Positions 30,191 to 36,954 of a DNA stretch of 36,954 nt are shown here, one piece after another. The notes under the pieces were generated by a model that was given only the letters and a program-made list of their open reading frames with translations, did no database searches and was not told the DNA's origin. Source of the stretch: Candidatus Saccharimonadota bacterium. GTDB lineage: Bacteria; Patescibacteriota; Saccharimonadia; Saccharimonadales; SZUA-47. Each line of letters begins with the position of its first letter. Position 1 is the stretch's first letter. The stretch covers positions 1 through 36,954 of the forward strand of contig QIKK01000040.1 in assembly GCA_003231925.1 (NCBI GenBank), read 5' to 3'. Position numbers and translations under genes: made by a program.

Positions 30191-31638
30191 TGATGGCTCC
30201 CTCTACCGAAAAAGGTCAATGGCCTCTCCTATCTACTTTGTCACAACAGGTCCATGAAGGTAGGGTCAAGAGTGTAGATTTGATTAATAGATCGTTGCAA
30301 GCAATTAGAGACCTTGATCCAGAATATAAAGTAGTTATTGCTACCTGTAGCAGGCGAGCATTAAAAAGGGCAAAGCAAATCGACTCTGATATAAGAAATG
30401 GTAGGACAGTGGGCCTATTAGCAGGGGTCCCTTTCATCGCAAAGGACAATATTTTAACTTTAGGGGCAGAAACTACTGCGGCCAGTAATATCCTAAAAGG
30501 CTTTAATTCTCCATATCAAGCTACAGTAATTGAAAAACTTGAAGCTGAGGGTGCGATATGCGTAGCTAAAGCTAATCTAGATGCTTTTGCCCATGGAAGT
30601 TCGACTGAGAACAGCGATTTTTTTACCACGAAAAACCCCTATGATAAGACACGAGTTCCTGGTGGTAGCAGTGGCGGATCGGCCGCTGCTGTGGCACTTA
30701 AAATGGTGCCATTTGCTCTGGGGACGGACACTGGTGGTTCAGTACGTTTGCCAGCAAGTTTCTGCGGGGTTGTCGGTTATAAACCAACCTACGGACTAGT
30801 TTCCAGAAGCGGTATTGTGGCTATGGCTAGCAGTACAGATGTTGTTGGTCTATTAACAAGTACTGTGCAGGACAGTGCCTCAATCCTTGATATCATTAGT
30901 GGACCTGACAAATTGGATTCAACAACTATTTCAAGAGACCCAAAAGCCTATACAGATATTAAGATGAATATAAAAAATAAAAAAATTGGTGTTGTTAAAG
31001 AATATCTAGGGGAGGGTCTAGACAAACAGGTTAAGAAAACTACAAAACTAAATATAGAAAAATTAAAAAATGCCGGTGCAACAATACAGGAAGTCAGCCT
31101 ACCGACACTGCCATTGGCTTTAGCGGTCTATTATGTGATAGTGCCTGCAGAGTTAAGTAGTAATCTATCTAGATACGATGGTCAACGATATGGCTATAGT
31201 TATAAAGAGGCTAAATCACTTGACGAGAGCTATCTAGAGAGTCGCTCTAGGGGCTTTGGTGATGAAGCAAAACGTAGAATAATGATTGGTACACATGTTC
31301 TAAGCTCTGGATACTATGATGCCTATTATAAAAAGGCCCAAACTGTCCGGACTTTGCTAATCAACGAATTTAATTCTGCTTTTAAAAAATACGATTTTTT
31401 AGTTGGACCGACAGCACCAAGTGTTGCTTTTAAAATAGGTCAGAATATAAATAATCCATTAGCAATGTATCTAATGGACATAATGACCGTTTCAGCTAAT
31501 CTTACAGGCATCCCTTCTATTAGTGTTCCTGGTGGCTCCGTAAACGGATTACCAGTAGGGTTTCAGATAATGGCGCCTCAACACAAAGATCGTGATCTAT
31601 TGGCAATGGCTCTATCTTACCAGGAGCTAAGAGGATGA
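30190..31638 (+). CDS. gatA: Aspartyl/glutamyl-tRNA amidotransferase subunit A
   Basis: 482 residues, normal for GatA. It is an amidase-signature hydrolase giving ammonia from glutamine. The Ser-cisSer-Lys triad is visible: Lys in FIAKDNI (near 80), cis-Ser in PGGSSGGSAAAVA (near 155) and nucleophile Ser in GTDTGGSVRLPA (near 180). The C-terminal half has NLTGIPSISVPGG and LPVGFQIMAPQ. The ATG at 30190 overlaps gatC by one base; a second ATG lies 3 bases on. Ammonia passes to GatB for transfer to the misacylated tRNA. Confidence 0.96.
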   Translation: MMAPSTEKGQWPLLSTLSQQVHEGRVKSVDLINRSLQAIRDLDPEYKVVIATCSRRALKRAKQIDSDIRNGRTVGLLAGVPFIAKDNILTLGAETTAASNILKGFNSPYQATVIEKLEAEGAICVAKANLDAFAHGSSTENSDFFTTKNPYDKTRVPGGSSGGSAAAVALKMVPFALGTDTGGSVRLPASFCGVVGYKPTYGLVSRSGIVAMASSTDVVGLLTSTVQDSASILDIISGPDKLDSTTISRDPKAYTDIKMNIKNKKIGVVKEYLGEGLDKQVKKTTKLNIEKLKNAGATIQEVSLPTLPLALAVYYVIVPAELSSNLSRYDGQRYGYSYKEAKSLDESYLESRSRGFGDEAKRRIMIGTHVLSSGYYDAYYKKAQTVRTLLINEFNSAFKKYDFLVGPTAPSVAFKIGQNINNPLAMYLMDIMTVSANLTGIPSISVPGGSVNGLPVGFQIMAPQHKDRDLLAMALSYQELRG

Positions 31639-32048
31639 GTGCTGAGGCGATAGTTGCTATAGTTGGAGCGTCGACGGGGGTATTAGGCTTGGTATTTTTA
31701 GTTGGGCGGAAGATTCCAAAACGCCTAAAAACAACGAAATTCACTAAGAAATGGCGAGATCTACAAAGGTTATGTTCAGATAAAGAAACCTGGGCAGAGG
31801 CCATAATTATTGCCGACAATTTGCTAGATGATGCTATGAAAAAGAGAAAAAAGTCTGGGGGTTCCATGGGTGAACGACTTGTTGAATCACAGCATTCTTT
31901 TACAAAAAATGAGGAAGTATGGCACGCTCATAAACTAGCAAAGGCAGTATCTAGTGAAGAGAAGGCTCAAAAACTTAAGGAATCCGATGTTAAAAATGCC
32001 TTAATAGCTTTCAGGCAGGCCTTACGCGATCTGGGGGCTTTAAGATGA
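31635..32048 (+). CDS. Unrecognised membrane-anchored protein within gatCAB
   Basis: 137 residues with ATGA overlaps to gatA (31635-31638) and to gatB (32045-32048), so it is translated in register with both. An N-terminal helix (about 4-23, AIVAIVGASTGVLGLVFLVG) is followed by a basic turn and a helical cytoplasmic part. The block WAEAIIIADNLLDDAMKKRK...GSMGERL...W-x-AHKLAK resembles a domain I recall in other Patescibacteria proteins, with the pattern AD.LLD..LK...MGERL...AHK. The usual end, RN-x-I-x-HE, is replaced here by AKAVSSEE. The function is unknown. It may tether the amidotransferase at the membrane, which is an inference from position only. Confidence 0.6.
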   Translation: MSAEAIVAIVGASTGVLGLVFLVGRKIPKRLKTTKFTKKWRDLQRLCSDKETWAEAIIIADNLLDDAMKKRKKSGGSMGERLVESQHSFTKNEEVWHAHKLAKAVSSEEKAQKLKESDVKNALIAFRQALRDLGALR

Positions 32049-33547
32049 ATGAAGTCAACCTAGAAGAGTATAAAATCAAGGGTTATTACCCTACAATTGG
32101 TATTGAGTGTCATGTTCAGTTGAAGTCTAAAACTAAGCTATTCTCCAGTGTTAGTAATGATGCAATTGGCGCAAAGCCTAATACTCTAATAAGTCATATT
32201 TGTTTTGGACTGCCTGGTGCCCTACCAGTTTTGAATAAGGAAGTAGTGAGACTCTCATCAATTGCTGCTTTTGCTCTGGGGACTAAGCCTCAGAAGTTTT
32301 CAAAATTTGACAGAAAACACTATTTTTACCCAGACTTACCTAAAGGTTATCAAATAACACAGCTAGACCAACCGATAATTTTAGGAGGTAGGGTCACGGT
32401 GTCTCTAGAAGATGGAACTACCCAGACAATCAACATAACACGTGCTCACATTGAAGAAGACGCTGGGAAGTCAACTCATCCATCAGGAGCAGACTACTCT
32501 CTAGTTGATCTTAACCGTGCAGGTACTCCTCTATTAGAGATAGTGTCAGAACCAGAGATACATAGTGCAAAGCAGGCGAAGGCTTATGCTAAAGAACTGT
32601 GGTTAATAATGAAATACGCAGGTGTTAGTGATGTTAATTTATTCCATGGTAATATGAGGTTTGATGTAAATGTTAGCGTATCTAAAGACCCTAAAAAACT
32701 GGGTACAAGATCTGAGACCAAAAATTTGAATAGTTTCAAAAGCGTTGAGCGGGCTGTAGACTACGAAATTAAACGTCAAATAGATCTACTAGAAAAAGGT
32801 AAGAATATAGCACAAGAGACCCGTGGTTGGATTGATGATAAACAAAAGACTGTTGGCCAACGTAGTAAAGAGGATGCGAATGATTATCGGTATTTCCCCG
32901 ATCCAGATATTCCGCCAGTTACCATCAGTGATCAATACATTAACGATATAAAGAGAAATATGCCAATATTACTGGGTAAATGGAGAGATAAGTTACAAAA
33001 ACAAGGTCTAAATTATTTACAAATAGAGGCATTGTTAGAATCAAATATAGAATTTAACGCAAATTTCCTGAGTTTAATAGCTGATTCTAGCAAGGAAGTT
33101 GCTGAGGTATATACAAACTGGATATTAAATATTGAAATACCACTACGTCACAAGCAGATTGAATCTAAAGAACCACTTGAGATAACCGCCAGTACTAGGA
33201 AAGCTATATTTGCAGGTATTCATGAATTGATACAGCAGGGTCAATTAAGCTCCAATAATGCTAGATTAATGATAATCTTTTTACTAAAATCGAGCAAAAT
33301 TCCTGACGATTTCAAGGAGCTTGCACAAAAATTAGGATATATACAAATGTCCGATATTGGAGAGCTAGAAAGTCTGGTTGACCAAATTATTAAGAAGAAT
33401 CCAACAGCTGTTGAAGAAGTTAGAAGTGGTGAAAAGAAAGTTATCGGGTTCCTAGTCGGTCAAGTTATGAAGGAATCTAAAGGACAAGCTAATCCAGCTG
33501 TAGTTAAAACAATAATTACAAGAAAGATTGAAACTCATGAAAGTTAG
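32045..33547 (+). CDS. gatB: Aspartyl/glutamyl-tRNA amidotransferase subunit B
   Basis: 500 residues. The cradle domain begins YYPTIGIECHVQLKSKTKLFSS (family IGLEvHvqL.t.tKlFc), followed by PGALPVLNKEVVRL, FDRKHYFYPDLPKGYQITQ, IEEDAGKS, and DVNVSVS. The KTVGQRSKEDANDYRYFPDPDIPP block (family tR.mRsKEeAhDYRYFPePDL) is intact. The C-terminal YqeY-like domain (about 430-500, EVRSGEKKVIGFLVGQVMKES) contacts tRNA. It phosphorylates the misacylated residue, then uses ammonia from GatA. It starts within the upstream membrane gene and overlaps galU by 11 bp. Confidence 0.96.
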   Translation: MNEVNLEEYKIKGYYPTIGIECHVQLKSKTKLFSSVSNDAIGAKPNTLISHICFGLPGALPVLNKEVVRLSSIAAFALGTKPQKFSKFDRKHYFYPDLPKGYQITQLDQPIILGGRVTVSLEDGTTQTINITRAHIEEDAGKSTHPSGADYSLVDLNRAGTPLLEIVSEPEIHSAKQAKAYAKELWLIMKYAGVSDVNLFHGNMRFDVNVSVSKDPKKLGTRSETKNLNSFKSVERAVDYEIKRQIDLLEKGKNIAQETRGWIDDKQKTVGQRSKEDANDYRYFPDPDIPPVTISDQYINDIKRNMPILLGKWRDKLQKQGLNYLQIEALLESNIEFNANFLSLIADSSKEVAEVYTNWILNIEIPLRHKQIESKEPLEITASTRKAIFAGIHELIQQGQLSSNNARLMIIFLLKSSKIPDDFKELAQKLGYIQMSDIGELESLVDQIIKKNPTAVEEVRSGEKKVIGFLVGQVMKESKGQANPAVVKTIITRKIETHES

Positions 33548-34415
33548 AAAAGCGGTCATAGCGGCGGCAGGTATGGGCACTAGGTTCTTGCCTCAGACTA
33601 AGGCCATGCCCAAAGAAATGCTTCCGATAATTGACAAGCCAGTAATTCAGCTGGTTGTCGAGGGCCTAGTAGAGGCTGGCGTTGAGGATATTATTATAGT
33701 CACAGGACCAACTAAAAGAGCAATCGAGGATCATTTTGATAGAAGCTTAGAACTAGAGGGTGAATTAAGGAGAAAGGGCAAAAATAAGATTGCTGATGGG
33801 CTGATAAAAATTGCTGAGATGGCAAACTTTACCTATATACGGCAAAAAGGTCTGCCTAGAGGCAACGCCCGACCAATTCTTAACGCCTCACATATAGTAG
33901 GCAAGGAGCCATTTTTCTTTTTCTTTGCGGATGATTTCTTTAGTGGTAGACATTCTGCAGCTTCACAGATGTTGAGTGTCTTTCAAAAAACCGGTAAAAC
34001 TATAGTAGCACTAAGAAAAGTTCCAAAACCAGAGATTAGTAACTATGGTATAGCTGAAATTGACCAAAATTTAAAGAATGGATTGTTTAAAATTACTCGT
34101 ATTGTGGAAAAACCCAATATTGATACAGCACCGTCAGATTTGGCAGTCGGTAGTGGCTATTTGTTAACTCCAGAGGTACTCCAGATTTTGAGAAAAGAAA
34201 AGGTTGGACCTGATGGAGAGATTAGAATTTCTGATGCAATGCAAGAATTAGCTCAAAAAGAAGACGTTTACGGTTTAGAAATAAAGGGAGAATATCACGA
34301 TACCGGAAACCCAGAGTCTTATTTAAAAACACTCATAGATGTAACTTTGAAAAATCCACACCATGGTCCAATATTGAAAAGCTACATAAGAGACAAACTA
34401 TCTAACGATAACTAG
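33537..34415 (+). CDS. galU: UTP--glucose-1-phosphate uridylyltransferase
   Basis: 292 residues from MKVRKAVIAAAG. The nucleotide loop AAGMGTRFLPQTKAMPKEMLPI (family AAGLGTRFLPATKaiPKEMLPi; written with gaps in the family) is followed by KPVIQLVVEGLVEAG, FFFFADDFF (metal Asp), GSGYLLTPEVL and a C-terminal GEYHDTGNPESYLK. It makes UDP-glucose, a precursor for glycans. ATG at 33537 is preferred to a TTG at 33528 because the family's first strand begins there; it overlaps gatB by 11 bp. Last gene of the gat operon. Confidence 0.94.
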   Translation: MKVRKAVIAAAGMGTRFLPQTKAMPKEMLPIIDKPVIQLVVEGLVEAGVEDIIIVTGPTKRAIEDHFDRSLELEGELRRKGKNKIADGLIKIAEMANFTYIRQKGLPRGNARPILNASHIVGKEPFFFFFADDFFSGRHSAASQMLSVFQKTGKTIVALRKVPKPEISNYGIAEIDQNLKNGLFKITRIVEKPNIDTAPSDLAVGSGYLLTPEVLQILRKEKVGPDGEIRISDAMQELAQKEDVYGLEIKGEYHDTGNPESYLKTLIDVTLKNPHHGPILKSYIRDKLSNDN

Positions 34416-34460
34416 AAGCTAAGATTTAACTTCGGATCACCGCCTAAAATTGCTTAGTTG

Positions 34461-34469
34461 TGGTATAAT
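34461..34469 (+). promoter_or_regulatory. Extended -10 promoter, leaderless start
   Basis: TGG-TATAAT (TATAAT at 34464-34469) ends 6 nt before the ATG at 34476. The +1 would be the A of ATG. Confidence 0.6.
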
Positions 34470-34475
34470 TTATTT

Positions 34476-34724
34476 ATGGAACCCTACAGTATTCTAGTTA
34501 TTTTTCTAAGCATAGCTTTAGCTGTTTTTCTAGTAGCAGGAACTATCACTCTAATATTAGTAATAAAGTTGCTGTCTAGTGTCAAAGAGGCCACAAGAAA
34601 CGCCAAACATGCCGTAGAGAACGTGGAGGATTTTACCTCACAATTAAAAAAAGTCGGTAAAGCAACAATAATTGGATCAACAGTGGCTCAGGTATTAAAT
34701 ATCTTTAAGAAAGAAAGGAAGTAA
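34476..34724 (+). CDS. Small single-helix membrane protein (DUF948-like)
   Basis: 82 residues. One helix (about 7-30, VIFLSIALAVFLVAGTITLILVI) is followed by an amphipathic helical tail (VKEATRNAKHAVENVEDFTSQLKKVGKA) typical of DUF948/YtxG-type proteins. The start is fixed by the -10 box 6 nt upstream; a TTG at 34458 in frame lies in the promoter. It is followed one base later by a YtxH-like gene, and DUF948 and YtxH proteins are often neighbours, which supports both calls. Role unknown, possibly envelope stress. Confidence 0.6.
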   Translation: MEPYSILVIFLSIALAVFLVAGTITLILVIKLLSSVKEATRNAKHAVENVEDFTSQLKKVGKATIIGSTVAQVLNIFKKERK

Positions 34725-34725
34725 A

Positions 34726-35133
34726 ATGTCTGATAAGGATGAAAAAAAGGGATTAGCAGTCGGCGCTGCTATTGGTGCGGTGGTTGGTGTAATCACAGGT
34801 CTATTATTTGCTCCCAAAAGTGGTAAAGATACCAGGAAAGATATTAAAACGGCAACTAGTACCGCTGTGAAAAAATGTGAGCTAGAATCAAAAAATGTCC
34901 ATCAGGAGCTTAGTAAAATTATCGAGAAGGGTGAGCTCTATGCTAAAACAGCCAGTAGGAGTGCAATTGTAAGCACTAAGAAACTTCTAGAGCAAGCCAA
35001 ACATTCCAGAGAATTACTTACGACAGTTGCGACAGCTTTTAAAAAAGGTAAAGCAGAAGATAAAGACTTAGATAAGGCAATCCAAGAAGCAAAAAAAGCT
35101 AGAGATGCTTTAAAGAAATATCTAAAAAGTTAG
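34726..35133 (+). CDS. YtxH-domain protein
   Basis: 135 residues. It has the YtxH pattern near the N-terminus: LAVGAAIGAVVGVITGLLFAPKSGKDTRKDI (family Ga.iGg.aGaaagLLfAPkSG.etR), i.e. one glycine-rich helix (about 9-27) then a basic turn. The rest is a long charged coiled-coil-like helix (about 35-135). AAAGGAAG lies 3-4 nt before the ATG. It begins one base after the DUF948-like gene. YtxH proteins are general-stress membrane proteins in Firmicutes with no known biochemical role. Confidence 0.8.
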   Translation: MSDKDEKKGLAVGAAIGAVVGVITGLLFAPKSGKDTRKDIKTATSTAVKKCELESKNVHQELSKIIEKGELYAKTASRSAIVSTKKLLEQAKHSRELLTTVATAFKKGKAEDKDLDKAIQEAKKARDALKKYLKS

Positions 35134-35183
35134 AGTTCTCCGTTATTTCATAAAAATTGTATCTGTTAGTTAGCTCTTTACGC

Positions 35184-35189
35184 TATACT
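35184..35189 (+). promoter_or_regulatory. -10 box of dnaE
   Basis: TATACT, ending 11 nt before the ATG at 35201. No Shine-Dalgarno sequence lies in between, so the leader is at most a few bases. Confidence 0.5.
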
Positions 35190-35200
35190 ATTAAGTAGAT

Positions 35201-36954
35201 ATGAGTTTAGAGAAAAGCGATGTGCTACAAGCAGGAGATTTTGTACATCTCCATAATCATACACACTACAGTCTGTTAGACGGTTTGCAGAAGGTTAAGC
35301 CAATGATTGCAAAAGTTAGAGAGTTAGGAATGTCTGCAGTTGCAATCACCGATCACGGTACTATGACTGGGGTGGTAGAACTATACAAAGAGGCTATATC
35401 TGCTGAGATAAACCCAGTCATTGGTATTGAGACCTACGTTTCTACAAGGAAACATACTGATAAAGAACCTGGTAAAGATAAGGCTAACTATCATTTAATC
35501 TTGCTGGCGATGAACAATACTGGCTACCATAATCTAATGCGACTAAGTACAATTGCTAATCTAGAAGGTTATTATTATAAGCCCCGTATCGATCGGCAGT
35601 TGTTAGAAGAATATAACGAGGGAATAATTGTTCTATCTGGCTGTATTGGTGGTGAGGTTGCTGACGCACTTCGCAGAGACCAATACCAGCAAGCTAAGGG
35701 TATAGCAGAGTGGTATAAAAAGATATTTGGTAATAGGTATTACATAGAATTACAAGATCATGGTAATCCTAAACACCCCAGTAAATGGAATGAGCAGGTC
35801 AGAGTCAATAAAAAACTCACTAAACTAGCAAAAGAGCTGGAGATAGAAACAGTTGTCACCTGTGATGCACATTATCTTGTCCATGAAGACAAAAAGGCTC
35901 ACGAGATACTTCTATGCGTTCAGACAGGCTCATTTCTAGATGATGAATCTAGGATGAGTTTAAAAGATTTTGATCTACATTTGACGGATCCAAAGGAAAT
36001 CATTGAAAGATGGCAAGATATTTCTCCTGAATCTGTATTAAATACAAAAAAGATTGCTGATAGGTGCAAAGTTACATTAGACCTTGGGAGAATTCTCATA
36101 CCTAAGTTTCCGTTACCGAAAGGTGTTACTGAAAAAGAACAATTAACCAAAGCGGTTTATAGAGGACTAGCCTATAGATATGGCGAACTAACTAATGTTA
36201 AGTCTAAAGATATTAGCATTGAAGATACCAAAAAAATCTTGTCTAAAGAAGTGCTGGATAGAACAGTAATGGAAATGAGAATTATTAATCAGATGAATTT
36301 CAACGGCTATTTCTTGATAATAGCAGATCTTATGAATTGGGGAAAAAAGCAGGGTATTGTCTTTGGTCCTGGTAGGGGCAGTGCGGCTGGTTCTATTATT
36401 GCCTATGCGATGGGGATAACAGAACTAGATCCACTAAAGTACGATCTACTGTTTGAACGATTTCTAAACCCTGACCGAATAAGTATGCCGGATGTAGATA
36501 TTGACATTCAAGATACTAGGCGTGATGAGGTAATCCAGTATTGTATTGATAAATATGGTGCTAATAGGGTTGCCAACATAGTAACCTTCGGAAAGATGGC
36601 TGCCAGAAACGCGATCAGAGATGTTGCGCGTGTCTTACGGGTTCCTTATGGTGACGCAGACAGATTAGCAAAAATGATACCACCACCTATTCAGGGTAGG
36701 CATACTCCACTAGAAGTTTCTTTAAAAAACAATAAAGAACTAGCAAAAGAATATAAAAGTAATGCTATCTCAAAGAAAGTTTTTGATCTAGCTATCAAGC
36801 TTGATGGCACCATTAGGAGTCATGGAGTACACGCCGCAGGTGTAGTCATAGCTCCGGACGATATCGTCAAGTATGTGCCTTTGGAAATGGCCCAGAAGGG
36901 GGTTGTAGCTACACAATATTCTAAAAGTCCAGTAGAAGAATTAGGGCTACTAAA
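35201..36954 (+). CDS. dnaE: DNA polymerase III subunit alpha (3' truncated by window edge)
   Basis: The frame from ATG 35201 stays open to the window end (584 codons seen of an expected ~1,100). The PHP domain is at 16-270: HLHNHTHYSLLDG, ITDHGTM, GIETY, NYHLILL, LSGCIGG, TCDAHYL. The polymerase palm follows, with GPGRGSAAGS and catalytic Asp pair in MPDVDIDI near residue 430, then KYGANRVANIVTFGKM and RSHGVHAAGVV. It is the replicative polymerase. All nine PHP metal-ligand positions known from M. tuberculosis DnaE1 appear present, which suggests intrinsic proofreading. It follows the YtxH gene by 67 bp with its own -10 box. Confidence 0.96.
   Translation, partial: MSLEKSDVLQAGDFVHLHNHTHYSLLDGLQKVKPMIAKVRELGMSAVAITDHGTMTGVVELYKEAISAEINPVIGIETYVSTRKHTDKEPGKDKANYHLILLAMNNTGYHNLMRLSTIANLEGYYYKPRIDRQLLEEYNEGIIVLSGCIGGEVADALRRDQYQQAKGIAEWYKKIFGNRYYIELQDHGNPKHPSKWNEQVRVNKKLTKLAKELEIETVVTCDAHYLVHEDKKAHEILLCVQTGSFLDDESRMSLKDFDLHLTDPKEIIERWQDISPESVLNTKKIADRCKVTLDLGRILIPKFPLPKGVTEKEQLTKAVYRGLAYRYGELTNVKSKDISIEDTKKILSKEVLDRTVMEMRIINQMNFNGYFLIIADLMNWGKKQGIVFGPGRGSAAGSIIAYAMGITELDPLKYDLLFERFLNPDRISMPDVDIDIQDTRRDEVIQYCIDKYGANRVANIVTFGKMAARNAIRDVARVLRVPYGDADRLAKMIPPPIQGRHTPLEVSLKNNKELAKEYKSNAISKKVFDLAIKLDGTIRSHGVHAAGVVIAPDDIVKYVPLEMAQKGVVATQYSKSPVEELGLL

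Noticed and set aside
1..36954. An alternative genetic code (TGA read as Gly or Trp)
   Set aside because: TGA ends several genes at conserved C-termini and at operon overlaps (for example 6598, 6843), with no in-frame TGA inside conserved genes.

Overview
The window looks like chromosomal DNA of a reduced, AT-rich Patescibacterium (CPR), most likely Candidatus Saccharibacteria (TM7). This rests on gene content and style: a transketolase split into two genes, DUF2207 and DUF5674 proteins, many small lineage-restricted proteins with one membrane helix, 1-4 bp gene overlaps, and housekeeping genes placed between unrecognised ones. TGA is used as an ordinary stop, so the Gracilibacteria/Absconditabacteria code does not apply. 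No tRNA, rRNA, CRISPR array, transposase or phage gene was seen.

Layout. 1-4.2 kb: the 3' end of rmuC, a clan GH-G type glycoside hydrolase (minus strand), yajQ (minus) divergent from an FMN reductase, and a short DUF2207-like membrane protein. 4.2-11.1 kb: a phenylalanyl-tRNA synthetase operon in which pheS and pheT are separated by four small genes, one of them an internally deleted short-chain dehydrogenase, followed by a full DUF2207 membrane protein. 11.1-12.6 kb: metK behind a well-formed SAM-I riboswitch. 12.6-14.6 kb: a possible two-hairpin small RNA with a CRP-type site, then an ABC exporter with a palindromic operator on its -10 box. 14.7-17.6 kb: a membrane-anchored FKBP isomerase, a glutaredoxin-like protein, a glutaredoxin-thioredoxin reductase fusion, and a glycerophosphodiester phosphodiesterase. 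17.7-26.4 kb: central carbon genes: ppa, Nudix, gap, rpiB, rpe-like, transketolase N and C halves (with a duplicated palindromic element between them), class II fba, a PfkB kinase and an unknown protein. 26.4-36.95 kb: a LOG-family protein, uvrB, a LysM-like anchored protein, gatC-gatA-(membrane protein)-gatB-galU, two small envelope proteins, and the 5' part of dnaE, which runs off the end.

How the genes work together. The carbon genes cover lower glycolysis entry (fba, gap) and the non-oxidative pentose phosphate route (rpiB, rpe, transketolase), which can make ribose 5-phosphate without an oxidative branch. PheST and GatCAB supply charged tRNAs. The Grx/TrxR pair is a thiol redox module.

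Expression signals fall into two classes. Genes that begin a transcription unit usually have a -10 hexamer (TATAAT, TATACT, TACAAT, TATCAT) ending only 6-11 nt before the start codon and no Shine-Dalgarno sequence, so their mRNAs are probably leaderless. Many genes inside operons, and those with real 5' leaders, carry AGGAG/GGAGG-type sites. I used this to choose several starts (17578 minus, 20314, 27157, 34476). The observations most worth following are the palindromic element inside split transketolase, the complete SAM-I switch, the candidate CRP-linked small RNA, the shared AGTATACT box driving two divergent leaderless genes, and the deleted dehydrogenase coupled to pheT. All functional calls come from reading motifs; no database search was run.
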